Shown here: positions 9,216 to 18,057 of the stretch, piece by piece
Layout of the letters: every line of letters begins with the position of its first letter
How positions within the stretch are numbered: position 1 is the stretch's first letter
The notes under the pieces: generated by a model
The model's input: the letters and a program-made list of their open reading frames with translations, nothing else
Databases searched by the model: none
What the model was told of the DNA's origin: nothing
DNA from: CAWUIO01 sp963922455
GTDB lineage: Bacteria; Bacteroidota; Bacteroidia; Cytophagales; Microscillaceae
DNA: 64,000 nucleotides
NCBI GenBank assembly: GCA_963922455.1
Contig: CAWUIO010000018.1
Coordinates: 7,170-71,169 of the forward strand
Direction: 5' to 3'
Made by a program: the position numbers and the translations under genes

Positions 9216-9824
9216 TTACTTCCTATACTGATTGGCCCTTTCATTTTTTTGGGCCTTTTCGGCCGTTTCTTCTATCCTTTTTTTTCGGGTCTCGGCCCGT
9301 TTGGCCAGTAAAATCCATTCCAAAATACTCCGCTTAACCGATCTTGGAAATGCTTCAAAATTTGCCCGGGCCTGTGGGTATCTATCCAAGGTCTCGCCCA
9401 AATCTTCCGGAATCACTAAGTTTTCCACATCCTCTAAGGCGTCCCAAGTGCCGGTTTTTTGGGCCAAATCAACCATGGCCATACCGGCTGCTTGCATCCG
9501 TCCTTCTTGTATTAATCGGGCTACTTTTTCCTTGTTGACCCGGCTCCAGTTACTTTTAGGCTTACGGGGCGAAAAGTATTGGTAGTAGCTTTTTTCGTCC
9601 CGTTTATTGGGTTTACTATCTATCCAGGCAAAGCACAAAGCCTCCTCTACAGCTTCTGGGTATTGAACACTGGGAGTGTCACCTTCTTTTCGGAAAATAA
9701 TAAGCCATACCCCCTTTTGGCCCTTATGATTCTCTTCTAGCCAGGAACGCCAGGCCTCTTGGCTTGGGGCATAGCAGCTCGGTACCCCCTTATATTCTTC
9801 CAGGATCTGATAGTTGTCTTGCAT
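9216..9824 (-). CDS. YdeI/OmpD-associated family protein
   Basis: A 202-residue cytoplasmic protein of the YdeI/OmdA (bacteriocin-protection) family. Family-typical signatures are the region around WLEENHKGQKGVWLIIFRKE, then CFAWIDSKPNKRDEKSYYQY, and a basic C-terminal helix (ILEWILLAKRAETRKKRIEE). The biochemical role of this family is not established; some members have been linked to envelope or peptide resistance. It is a single gene convergent with the SusC operon. The ATG at 9824 gives a normal-length protein. Confidence 0.85.
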   Translation of the reverse strand: MQDNYQILEEYKGVPSCYAPSQEAWRSWLEENHKGQKGVWLIIFRKEGDTPSVQYPEAVEEALCFAWIDSKPNKRDEKSYYQYFSPRKPKSNWSRVNKEKVARLIQEGRMQAAGMAMVDLAQKTGTWDALEDVENLVIPEDLGETLDRYPQARANFEAFPRSVKRSILEWILLAKRAETRKKRIEETAEKAQKNERANQYRK

Positions 9825-10030
9825 ACAAATTTTTATAGAACAAACTCCTTAAGATGAAAGCCTAAAATAAAAGCTCTTAGCGGCTTTACGCGCTGAGAGG
9901 GTGTGAAAATACTGTTAAAAAAAACGCATTTTTTGCCTAATAAAATAGAAATTAACTGATTTTTGCTGTGAAAAATGGAATTAAGCCCTAAAATATACAC
10001 TATTTTTCCATTTTAGCCTTTATACGCTAA

Positions 10031-10061
10031 GGGCTGTGGAAGCTAAGAAAATCCACAGCCC
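10031..10061. promoter_or_regulatory. Perfect inverted repeat upstream of the fasciclin gene
   Basis: GGGCTGTGGA (10031-10040) and TCCACAGCCC (10052-10061) form a perfect 10-bp inverted repeat with an 11-nt spacer, ending 50 bp before the fasciclin start. There is no T-tract, so it is not an ordinary terminator. It could be an operator or a 5'-UTR hairpin. Confidence 0.6.
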
Positions 10062-10111
10062 ACTCCCGGCTCGTACATTTGGCAGTTCTCAAAATAAGCA
10101 AATCTATAATC

Positions 10112-10669
10112 ATGAAAAATTCACTTTTTGCCGTATTTACCTTGAGTTTATGCCTTTTCATCGCTAGCGCAGCCTCTGCTCAGGAACCTATTTGGGTCGG
10201 AGGGAAAAAAATGTATGCCAATAAAGACATAGTTAGCAACGCGATCCAGTCTAATGAGCATACCACATTAGTAGCGGCGGTCAAGGCAGCTGGCTTGGTC
10301 AAAACCTTACAAGGCACGGGCCCTTTTACCGTCTTTGCCCCGGTCAATGATGCTTTTGAAAACTTGCCCCAAGGGACTGTAGAGACCTTGTTGAAACCAG
10401 AAAACAAGGGCAAGCTGACCAAGATATTGACCTACCATGTCGTAGCGGGGTCCCTCGATTCTAAAAGTATCCGTAAAGCTATCCAGAAGTCAGGGGGAAA
10501 AGCAGTTTTAACTACCGTGAGTGGAGATAAACTTACGGCTATGATGAATGGCGAGTCCAATGTAATCCTCCAAGATGAAAACGGAGGCATTGCCCATATC
10601 AGCACCTATGATGTGAAACAATCCAATGGCATGATTCACGTGATTGACCAGGTAATTTTACCTCAATAA
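10112..10669 (+). CDS. Fasciclin (FAS1) domain protein, exported
   Basis: A 185-residue secreted or periplasmic protein with a single FAS1 domain. The signal peptide runs from MKNSLFAVFTLSL to about SAASAQ. FAS1 hallmarks are GPFTVFAPVNDAFENLP and the later LTYHVVAG, ending in NGMIHVIDQVILPQ. FAS1 domains mediate adhesion or matrix interactions; a specific partner cannot be inferred. The ATG at 10112 was chosen because it starts directly at the signal peptide; an in-frame TTG at 10079 would add 11 poorly fitting residues. A terminator follows. Confidence 0.92.
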   Translation: MKNSLFAVFTLSLCLFIASAASAQEPIWVGGKKMYANKDIVSNAIQSNEHTTLVAAVKAAGLVKTLQGTGPFTVFAPVNDAFENLPQGTVETLLKPENKGKLTKILTYHVVAGSLDSKSIRKAIQKSGGKAVLTTVSGDKLTAMMNGESNVILQDENGGIAHISTYDVKQSNGMIHVIDQVILPQ

Positions 10670-10687
10670 ACCGTTTTTCTTAGCAAA

Positions 10688-10721
10688 AAATCCGCCTCTC
10701 ACCCGGGGCGGATTTTTTTTA
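10688..10721 (+). terminator. Intrinsic terminator of the fasciclin gene
   Basis: Stem AAATCCGCC (10688-10696) / GGCGGATTT (10707-10715) followed by a T-run, 18 bp after the stop codon. Confidence 0.9.
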
Positions 10722-10756
10722 TTTGAGCAAATATTTTATGTTTATTGAATTAATTT

Positions 10757-10884
10757 GGGACTGCCCCCCGGACTGCCCATGGGCATCCCTAGCTGATAAA
10801 ACTTACCCGGGGGTCGGGCTTTCGCTACTCGCTGGCCAACCCACCAGGCCCCTTCGAGCTCAAACATGCCGCTCTATCCCTCAG
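10757..10884 (+). repeat. Dispersed structured repeat, copy 3
   Basis: Plus-orientation copy behind the fasciclin terminator. The left end is GGGACTGCCC and the right end CCCTCAGTT, so the closing helix becomes GACTG/CAGTT, which still pairs (one G-T wobble). The second helix is CCCCCGG/CCGGGGG. The core is CTTTCGCTACTCGCTGG and the right part AAACATGCCGCTCTATCCC. Confidence 0.9.
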
Positions 10885-11189
10885 TTATTTATACAGTACT
10901 ATGTATAAATATAGTACCTTTATAAGCCCTTATGTGTGCCAAAAGGCAAAAAGCAGAAGTTTTTAGCCTGTTCAATAACAATACATGGCTGCGTTTTGTC
11001 CGAATATTAATTTAATGTTAAATATCTTGTAAATTGTAATATTGTATATTAATAAAATATAATTTGCTTATAAGTCTTAAAAATAGAATTATACACATGT
11101 AATTCTGTTAATAATAAACTATAATTTGGTATTAATGCTGAGTTTTTTCATGTTTGAAGTATTGATTATTTACTTAATATTAATTTTAC
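10885..11189. other. AT-rich region upstream of the second SusC gene
   Basis: About 305 bp of AT-rich DNA leading into the second SusC gene. TATAATTTG occurs twice (about 11048 and 11120). This loosely resembles the Bacteroidota -7 box, but the spacing does not match TAnnTTTG, so no promoter is called. Nothing else was recognised. Confidence 0.4.
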
Positions 11190-14100
11190 ATGAAAAAACC
11201 TTTACTCTTTTACTGCTTTTTGATGCTCCTATTTTGGAGTACATCACTACAAGCCCAAGACCGAACCGTGAGCGGAGTGGTTACCGCCCAAGATGATGGC
11301 TTGCCCATGCCCGGCGTCACGGTAATTATCAAGGGAACGTCTACCGGTACAGTTACCGACATAGATGGGGCCTATACTATAGCCGTTCCGAATGATAATG
11401 CTATTTTGCAGTTTAGCTCCGTTGGATACAAAACGGTAGAGAGAAGTGTTGGCGCTCAGTCAAGCATCAACATTACCTTGGAAGCTAGTACCCAGATCAT
11501 GGATGAAATCGTGGTAGTTGGCTACGGTACGGAGCGGACTGAAGCCTTAACCGGCTCCATCAATACCATTAATTCTGAGGAATTTGAGCAAATTCCTACG
11601 GCTTCCTTTCAAGAATCCTTGCAGGGACTTGCCAGTGGAGTGCAAGTTACAGCCAATGATGGCTCACCCGGGGCAGGAATCAACGTAAGAGTACGCGGAA
11701 TTGGCTCCATCAATGCAGGAAATGATCCGCTTTACGTGATTGATGGGATACCCGTTACCTCGGGGAGTGTCTCGCAGACCGATTTTGGGAATGATGGGAG
11801 AAGTTCTAATGTGCTTTCCTCCCTAAACCCCAATGACATTGCCAGTATCACCATTCTAAAAGACGCCTCCTCTACGGCCATTTATGGTTCTCGTGGAGCC
11901 AATGGAGTAGTCTTAATTACTACCAAACAAGGCTCGCAAGGAAAAGCCAAAATTGATCTAAGGGCCCAAGTGGGTTTCTCTGATTTTGCCTTTAACAACC
12001 TGCTAGAGCCCCTAAACCGGGATCAGTACACCGAATTGTACTTAGAGGGGCGGGTCAATGCGGGAAGCACCCCCGAAGAAGCCCAAGCTTTATTTGATCA
12101 GCAATTCCCCGAAAATGCCAATACCAATTGGATTGATGAGATTTCTCAAACAGGAATCACCCAGCAGTATGACTTAAGCGCTTCTGGTGGGAATGAGAAG
12201 ATTCAATACTTTGCTTCTTTGGGTTATTTTGATCAAGAAGGAACGGTTGTCAATAATAAATTTACCCGCTATTCTTCTCGGATCAACTTAGCCGCCCAAT
12301 TGACCCCCAAACTTCGGGTTACCAATAATATCACCTTGTCTTACTTTACCCAAAGAGGAATTACCGATGGTACGCGGTGGCAGGCTCCTTTTTACGTAGG
12401 CTTCCTCATGGCTCCCACGGTACCCGTTTTGGATGATTTAGGCCGTTATTATGGGGAGCATACCTTTTTTATGGGAGCCAATAACCCCGTAGGTCACCTA
12501 AATGAGGATAGAAGGGAACTGGAGCAAACCCGGATCATTGACAACTTCACAGCAAGTTATGAGATCATGGACGGACTTCGGTTTACTTCAGCTTGGAGCT
12601 TTGATATCTTAAATGTGGATGAATTTATTTTCAACAACGGACGCTACGGGGACGGACGTAATGTAGGGGGTACTGGGAATGAAGCCCGGACCGACATCAT
12701 TAACTGGTTAGGCACCCAAACCCTTAACTACGATCTGACCATCGCTGATAAACATAGCATCACCGCTTTGCTAGGCTATGAGGCCCAAAAGGTTACTCAG
12801 GATATCACGGAAGCATCTGGTGAAGGATATCCCCATCCAGATTTGAACACCTTGGCTAGTGCAGCAAATCCAACCCAGGCAACGAGTGAACGTACAGAAT
12901 ACGCGTTTAACTCGATTTTCTCGCGAATCAACTATAATTTTGATGAGCGATATTATCTGTCGGCATCCATTCGTACAGATGGTTCCTCACGATTCGGCCC
13001 TGATTCCCGCTGGGGAACCTTCTGGTCGGTAGGAGGGAGCTATCGTATAAGCGAAGAATCTTTCTTTGATAACGTGGATTTTATCAATCAATTGAAGCTT
13101 CGGGTAAGTTATGGAGTCACGGGTAATGCCAATATTGGCGACTTTGACTGGGCTACTCTGTATGAATTTGAAAGAGAATACGATGGACTCCCTGCCGCTG
13201 CTCCCGAGCAAGTAGGAGACCGAACGCTCACTTGGGAATCACAAGAGAACTTCAATGTCGGTTTGGACCTCGGCCTTTTCAACGGACGCTTGAATGCCAC
13301 CGCCGATTACTTTATCCGAACCTCTACCGATTTGATTTTGGACAATCCACTTTCTTACACAACTGGGTTTCGGGAAATCAAACAAAATGTAGGCGATATG
13401 GAAAACCGGGGACTTGAGTTGGCTCTTTCGGGAGATATTTTGGATACCCGAGGCTTTAGGCTGAATGCGGCTTGGAATATCACTTTTATCACCAATGAGA
13501 TTACTTTCTTACCCTCGGCCATTGTAGATGGGACCAAGAGGAGAGAAGAAGGACGAGATTTCCAAGAATATTATCTATTCGGATGGGCCGGAGTCAACCC
13601 TGCCGATGGTGCCCCCTTATGGTATACCGACGAATCGAAGACCGAGACGACTAGTAATATCAACGATGCGGCTCGTTTTTACGATGGAAAAACCGCCACG
13701 CCAGATTTCTTTGGGGGCTTTAATTTAAGTGCATCCTACAAAGGAATCACCGTGAGTGCTCAATTAAATTACATGTTTGGCCACCACGTATACGATGGGC
13801 CAGGATGGGTCATACACGGCGACGGTCGTTTTACCCCGCGTAGCACTTCCACCTGGGCCTTTGAAAACCGTTGGCAGCAACCCGGCGACGATGCCCTCTT
13901 TCCTCGTTTTGCTTGGGGAAATACCAGCGCATCCAATACCCGAAATTCTAGCCGATATCTTTTTGCGGGCGATTACATTCGATTGCGAAACGTAAATATT
14001 TCGTATCAATTCCCGAATGCGCTCACCGATAAGTTAAAATTACGTTCCTTGCAAGCCTACGTGAACCTACGGAATTTCTGGACTTGGGTAACCGATGACA

Positions 14101-14198
14101 ACTTACACTTTGATCCGGAGCAAACAACCAATGGAGTGTACAATACCGTTACTCCGATCAGCAAGACCGTTCAAGTGGGGGTAAATATTGGTTTATAA
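11190..14198 (+). CDS. SusC/RagA-family TonB-linked outer-membrane transporter (second pair)
   Basis: A 1002-residue TonB-dependent outer-membrane channel. Signal peptide ends near SLQAQ (residue 23), followed by a carboxypeptidase-regulatory-like domain (about 26-110, PMPGVTVIIKGTSTGTV), the linker MDEIVVVGYGTERTEALTG, a plug with RVRGIGSINAGNDPLYVIDG (about 169-188), and a beta-barrel. It differs strongly from the SusC at 3616 in the barrel, so the two are old paralogues rather than a recent duplication. The partner SusD follows after a short gap. No degradative enzyme or regulator is adjacent, so the substrate is unknown. Confidence 0.94.
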   Translation: MKKPLLFYCFLMLLFWSTSLQAQDRTVSGVVTAQDDGLPMPGVTVIIKGTSTGTVTDIDGAYTIAVPNDNAILQFSSVGYKTVERSVGAQSSINITLEASTQIMDEIVVVGYGTERTEALTGSINTINSEEFEQIPTASFQESLQGLASGVQVTANDGSPGAGINVRVRGIGSINAGNDPLYVIDGIPVTSGSVSQTDFGNDGRSSNVLSSLNPNDIASITILKDASSTAIYGSRGANGVVLITTKQGSQGKAKIDLRAQVGFSDFAFNNLLEPLNRDQYTELYLEGRVNAGSTPEEAQALFDQQFPENANTNWIDEISQTGITQQYDLSASGGNEKIQYFASLGYFDQEGTVVNNKFTRYSSRINLAAQLTPKLRVTNNITLSYFTQRGITDGTRWQAPFYVGFLMAPTVPVLDDLGRYYGEHTFFMGANNPVGHLNEDRRELEQTRIIDNFTASYEIMDGLRFTSAWSFDILNVDEFIFNNGRYGDGRNVGGTGNEARTDIINWLGTQTLNYDLTIADKHSITALLGYEAQKVTQDITEASGEGYPHPDLNTLASAANPTQATSERTEYAFNSIFSRINYNFDERYYLSASIRTDGSSRFGPDSRWGTFWSVGGSYRISEESFFDNVDFINQLKLRVSYGVTGNANIGDFDWATLYEFEREYDGLPAAAPEQVGDRTLTWESQENFNVGLDLGLFNGRLNATADYFIRTSTDLILDNPLSYTTGFREIKQNVGDMENRGLELALSGDILDTRGFRLNAAWNITFITNEITFLPSAIVDGTKRREEGRDFQEYYLFGWAGVNPADGAPLWYTDESKTETTSNINDAARFYDGKTATPDFFGGFNLSASYKGITVSAQLNYMFGHHVYDGPGWVIHGDGRFTPRSTSTWAFENRWQQPGDDALFPRFAWGNTSASNTRNSSRYLFAGDYIRLRNVNISYQFPNALTDKLKLRSLQAYVNLRNFWTWVTDDNLHFDPEQTTNGVYNTVTPISKTVQVGVNIGL

Positions 14199-14236
14199 GC
14201 AAGTGCTTGATTTTTCAAACAAAAAGAATTTTATCT

Positions 14237-15649
14237 ATGAATAACATATATAAACTATTTATAATCACTGTACTCTTGTGGGGCAGTACGTCTTGCAGCA
14301 AAGACTTCTTAGATTTGCAGCCCCAACAAAATATTTCTAGTGACGAGTTTTTGCAAACATTTGAGGACTTTCAGGCGGCCATAGCCGGGTCTTATGACCA
14401 ATTGCAAAATACCGATTGGTATGGACGCTACGTTCCCTTAGTGGCCGATGTCATGGGCGAAGATGTAAAGCAAAATGCTAGCGCCAACCGGGCAAAAGAA
14501 TGGGCCGAATACAATGGAAGTCCTCAAGACTTCATCCCGGAAGAAATCTGGGCCGAATTATACGAGGGGATAAATATCTCTAATCAAATGATTAATAGTC
14601 CATTTACGCCTCCGGCCTCCGTAGAGGCTCAGTTTAACCAAATCTTAGGAGAAGCCTATGCCATACGAGGACTGGCTTACTTTGATTTGGTGCGCTTATT
14701 TGCTCAACACTACACCTTTACTCCCGATGCTTCCCACTTAGGGGTTCCCATCGTCCTGGAATTTGATGTGAATAGCAAACCGGCCCGCTCTACGGTGGCC
14801 GAGGTGTATCAGCAAATTATCAGTGACTTGCAGCAGGGCGTGACTTTAATGAATACCGACCCGGCCAATGCCGGACGTTTTTCCAAAGAAGCCGCTCAGG
14901 CCCTTTTATCCCGGGTGTACTTGTACATGGAAGATTTTGCCAACGCAGAACTAATGGCCACGGCTGTCATTGAAAGCAACAAATTTAGCTTAGTAGAGCG
15001 AGATGAGTATGCTTTGCAGTTTTTTGAAGGGAATTCTTCCGAGGCTATCCTGGAAATTATCTTCAACCTGGCCGATAATCCAGGTGCCGATCATTTAGGG
15101 AATATGTACAAAGCCTCTGGGTACGGCGACTATCTTCCGGCGACCGATCTACTAGATAATTACGCTAGTAATGATATCCGGGGCACGATGTTTCGGGAGG
15201 ACCCCGATTTGGGAGGGATTTATGGTACCATACGGGTTGACAAATTTCCGAGTGATAGCGTAAATATTGCAACCGATAATGTTCCTGTGATCCGATTGTC
15301 GGAAGTGTACTTAAATCGAGCCGAAGCCCGGGCCAAAACCAATAATTTTTCTGGGGCCCAAGCCGATTTGGATATGATTCGCCTTCGGGCCGATGATTCG
15401 GCATCTGTGACGACCAGTACTGGGGATCAACTTATTGCGGAGATCTTAATGGAAAGACGCAAAGAGTTATGCTTTGAAGGGCACCGGGTTTTTGATGCAA
15501 CCCGTAATCAGCAAAACATTACCCGGGATGACTGTACGTCCCCGATTTGTCAGATTTCGTATCCAAATGACCGGTTTATTTTACCGGTTCCCATTGAGGA
15601 AACCGATGTTAATCCAAACATCATACAGAATCCGAGTTATGGGCAGTAA
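14237..15649 (+). CDS. SusD/RagB-family nutrient-binding lipoprotein
   Basis: A 470-residue SusD partner of the preceding SusC. The lipobox is WGSTSCSKDFLDLQP (Cys near residue 19), followed by the classic SusD opening DFLDLQPQQNISSDEFLQT. The conserved C-terminal half is visible (VIRLSEVYLNRAEARAKTNN, then LIAEILMERRKELCFEGHR and a NPNIIQNPSY ending). The ATG at 14237 was chosen over an upstream TTG because it begins the signal peptide. It is 38 bp after SusC and is closed by a terminator at 15698. Confidence 0.94.
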   Translation: MNNIYKLFIITVLLWGSTSCSKDFLDLQPQQNISSDEFLQTFEDFQAAIAGSYDQLQNTDWYGRYVPLVADVMGEDVKQNASANRAKEWAEYNGSPQDFIPEEIWAELYEGINISNQMINSPFTPPASVEAQFNQILGEAYAIRGLAYFDLVRLFAQHYTFTPDASHLGVPIVLEFDVNSKPARSTVAEVYQQIISDLQQGVTLMNTDPANAGRFSKEAAQALLSRVYLYMEDFANAELMATAVIESNKFSLVERDEYALQFFEGNSSEAILEIIFNLADNPGADHLGNMYKASGYGDYLPATDLLDNYASNDIRGTMFREDPDLGGIYGTIRVDKFPSDSVNIATDNVPVIRLSEVYLNRAEARAKTNNFSGAQADLDMIRLRADDSASVTTSTGDQLIAEILMERRKELCFEGHRVFDATRNQQNITRDDCTSPICQISYPNDRFILPVPIEETDVNPNIIQNPSYGQ

Positions 15650-15697
15650 TTTGTATATGCCCTAAGTTTTGCCATGACTGTAATTATATGTATTTTG

Positions 15698-15731
15698 AAA
15701 CCGAGAGACGTTTTGGCTCTCGGTTTTTTTT
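15698..15731 (+). terminator. Intrinsic terminator of the second SusCD operon
   Basis: Stem AAACCGAGAG (15698-15707) / CTCTCGGTTT (15717-15726) with an 8-T tail. It lies only 10 bp before the next start codon. Confidence 0.92.
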
Positions 15732-15740
15732 ATTAGAAGT

Positions 15741-16238
15741 ATGTCACTACAAATCGAATTCAAAAAAGGAAAAGGGAAGCCCAGTACGATGACCTGTACC
15801 CGGGAAGACGGAAGTCAAACGTGGACTAGCTTACACCCAGGGATGGAGGATCATGATTTAGCCCATTTTGCTCTTGAATCTACCTTAGCCTGGCAGGAAG
15901 CCTTTTTTGGTTTAGTAAGTAAAGGCCATCATGTAGGCGACTTTGAACTGCCCCGAGATAAAAGGCCCCAAGCTTTAATACCGGCAAACCTTCCAAGTCA
16001 AGCTAAAGTTGCCGAGTGTGTTGTCGGAATTTTGCAGGTGCAAAGACTTAATTCTGGCCAAGCCGAAGATGTTATAGAAATTCTGAAACCGGTTTTAGAA
16101 GAGCGGTCTCTTTCATTCCCCCCTGAGCTAAGTCAAGAAAATCTTGAAAGGGCCCGGGAAAAGTATTATGAGCTGCTAAGCCAATGGGCCGGCCTAAGCC
16201 CAGGCGAGACCATGCATCTTGAATTTAAACTTGGATAG
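15741..16238 (+). CDS. Hypothetical protein (165 aa)
   Basis: A 165-residue soluble, mildly acidic protein with no signal peptide or membrane segment. Visible features are MSLQIEFKKGKGKPSTMTC at the start, a His/Asp-rich region (PGMEDHDLAHFALESTLAW), and a helical C-terminus. The HDLAHF motif might bind metal, but no family was recognised. It starts 10 bp after a terminator, so it probably has its own weak promoter or depends on read-through. It converges on the membrane-protein gene at 16402. Confidence 0.7.
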   Translation: MSLQIEFKKGKGKPSTMTCTREDGSQTWTSLHPGMEDHDLAHFALESTLAWQEAFFGLVSKGHHVGDFELPRDKRPQALIPANLPSQAKVAECVVGILQVQRLNSGQAEDVIEILKPVLEERSLSFPPELSQENLERAREKYYELLSQWAGLSPGETMHLEFKLG

Positions 16239-16343
16239 GTCCGCCGTATGAGGAGTGGGTAAATAAATAGTCGGAAAAAGGTGCTTAGTATGCCCACAAG
16301 CACTAAATCTATACAGGTTTGGGATTGCCCCTACCTTTTGCTC

Positions 16344-16377
16344 AAAAAGAAAAGGCCCTACCAAAGATGGAAGGGCC
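16344..16377 (-). terminator. Intrinsic terminator of the ABC/membrane operon
   Basis: On the minus strand the stem GGCCCT/AGGGCC (arms 16372-16377 and 16354-16359) is followed by a TTTTCTTTTT tail. It lies 25 bp behind the stop of the minus-strand membrane protein. Confidence 0.8.
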
Positions 16378-16401
16378 CTACCTGTTTTATTTATTGGGGT
16401 C

Positions 16402-18057
16402 TTAGCTCTTGCGAGGAAGAGCACTGATACGTCTTTGAATCAAGAAGCTCAAACTGACCATAGCTACAGCACTAAAGAGCATCAAGCCCTGAAAAACGCG
16501 AACCTCTACTTCATAATGGTAGTATTCATTCTGGATAAAACTCCAAAAAACCAAATGGCAAACACTAAATATCAATAGGCCAGCAGTTTGTAGTACACTA
16601 AAAAACTGGGTACGTTGCCCGGAGTATCTATGCAAAAAGGCCAAAACCCCTCCTAAAAGACCCAAAATAGCCGATTGAAACAAGAAAAAGACGAATACTT
16701 CCCGGTGACGGCTGCCTAAGTAAACTTGAAAGTAACGCTCTAAGTCTCTACTTACATCCATAGCAAAGGCCAGGCTGATAAAGCCCAGGATAGACAAGGC
16801 GGCAATGAGGGCCAATTTTTGAATATTCATCGTACCCATCATAGAAGCTTGTAAGGCCACTACTCCCAAGATCATCCAGAAGCTTATGAGAAAGGCAAAG
16901 AAAGATTGGGTGTTTTCCCGATGATTTTCTTGGCTTTCCATCAACTTTTCCTGATAGCATTCTTTTTTATCTTGAGCCGTTTTAGAGCAGTATTCATCTT
17001 GTAGGAGACGACTGTAGTTTCCTAAAACAGGCAGGGTCTGCATAAGGTCATAATTATCCAAATTGTATAGTTTATGGCTAAGGCCGGATGCGTGCAAAGG
17101 ATCCACGGCATAGTAGGCAAACATTGCTTGGGTCATAGGTTTGGCATATAAGGCAGCATTGTAATAAAAGCTGATATGGTTTAGCACCTTTTTATTGGTC
17201 TCCGGATCTGTGTGAAAGCCCAAACACTTTTGAAAATTATGAATGAGGGCTTTATGAAACTCTGCTTGTATTCCCTTAAGGTTTTTAAGTTGATTTAAAG
17301 TCTTTTTCCGATTTTCTAAGGTAAGTTCTTGAGATACTTCGCTTCCTTCATAAAACATCTCTCTTGAGTAATCTTCCACAGCATCTACGAGTAGTTGAGC
17401 TTGGGCATATTCAAACGAACGGGCTTGATTTAAAGCCTTAGTAATGTCTTGATTGCTTGGTTTATAAGCGTCTTCTTCCAGATACTCACCGGGCTCTAAG
17501 TGCATATTGCTCGCCTCGATACGACCCGTGGCAAAATCAAAGGATAAGAGTATGCTTTCATTATTTCTTAAATATTCTTGATACTCTCTAAATCGTTTTA
17601 ATTCCCAAAACTCATAGCTCAAATATTCTAAATCTTGAGCCAATTGTTGGGAATCTACCAAGGCATTTACTCGGTGTTTGAGCACTAAGGGAATTGTCAA
17701 TGTATTACTGAGTAAACAAGCCGTGGCTAGCAAGTAAAGGCCAAAGGCTTGGGCGGCTCTTCCCAGACTATACAATGCCTGTTTATCCCGGTTGAGTAGA
17801 AATAGCCAAAGTAAATATACAATACCTCCCAACATGGCCATAAAGATACTGTGGCCAAACATCCCGTTATAGTCGGGTACGTTTTGAAGACTTACGGGTA
17901 TTAATAAAGCAATTATAGCCAATGCACCATTGGCAGCCAGTAAGGAATAAAATAGGAAATACTGTACCCGGGTTTTCCAAATGAAAGGATGGTGGGTTAG
18001 CAAATAGTGATTAAACTGGCGAAAGAATTTAGGTTCTAAGCGCTTAAGAATTTTCAT
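16402..18057 (-). CDS. Large polytopic membrane protein, probable ABC permease partner
   Basis: A 551-residue integral membrane protein. About three hydrophobic segments lie in the first 140 residues (around ANGALAIIALLIPVSL, LGGIVYLLWLFLL and LLATACLLSNTLTIPLV). Then comes a hydrophilic, largely helical region of some 270 residues, and about five more segments at the C-terminus (FLISFWMILGVVAL, LALIAALSILGFISLAFA, FQSAILGLLGGVLAFL and others). The start at 18057 overlaps the end of the ABC ATPase gene by 14 bp, so they are translationally coupled and probably form one transporter. No family was recognised. What it moves, or whether it transports at all, is unknown. Confidence 0.72.
   Translation of the reverse strand: MKILKRLEPKFFRQFNHYLLTHHPFIWKTRVQYFLFYSLLAANGALAIIALLIPVSLQNVPDYNGMFGHSIFMAMLGGIVYLLWLFLLNRDKQALYSLGRAAQAFGLYLLATACLLSNTLTIPLVLKHRVNALVDSQQLAQDLEYLSYEFWELKRFREYQEYLRNNESILLSFDFATGRIEASNMHLEPGEYLEEDAYKPSNQDITKALNQARSFEYAQAQLLVDAVEDYSREMFYEGSEVSQELTLENRKKTLNQLKNLKGIQAEFHKALIHNFQKCLGFHTDPETNKKVLNHISFYYNAALYAKPMTQAMFAYYAVDPLHASGLSHKLYNLDNYDLMQTLPVLGNYSRLLQDEYCSKTAQDKKECYQEKLMESQENHRENTQSFFAFLISFWMILGVVALQASMMGTMNIQKLALIAALSILGFISLAFAMDVSRDLERYFQVYLGSRHREVFVFFLFQSAILGLLGGVLAFLHRYSGQRTQFFSVLQTAGLLIFSVCHLVFWSFIQNEYYHYEVEVRVFQGLMLFSAVAMVSLSFLIQRRISALPRKS

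Noticed and set aside
9872..9898. Imperfect hairpin CTCTTAGCG/CGCTGAGAG upstream of the YdeI-like gene
   Set aside because: Short, with one wobble pair and no T-tract; not distinguishable from chance.
10723..10908. 61-codon open frame behind the fasciclin gene
   Set aside because: Its translation is mostly the structured repeat; the same peptide pieces occur at the other copies.
11048..11128. Two TATAATTTG strings as Bacteroidota -7 promoter boxes
   Set aside because: The consensus is TAnnTTTG with a TTG about 20 bp upstream; spacing here does not fit and AT-rich DNA gives such strings by chance.
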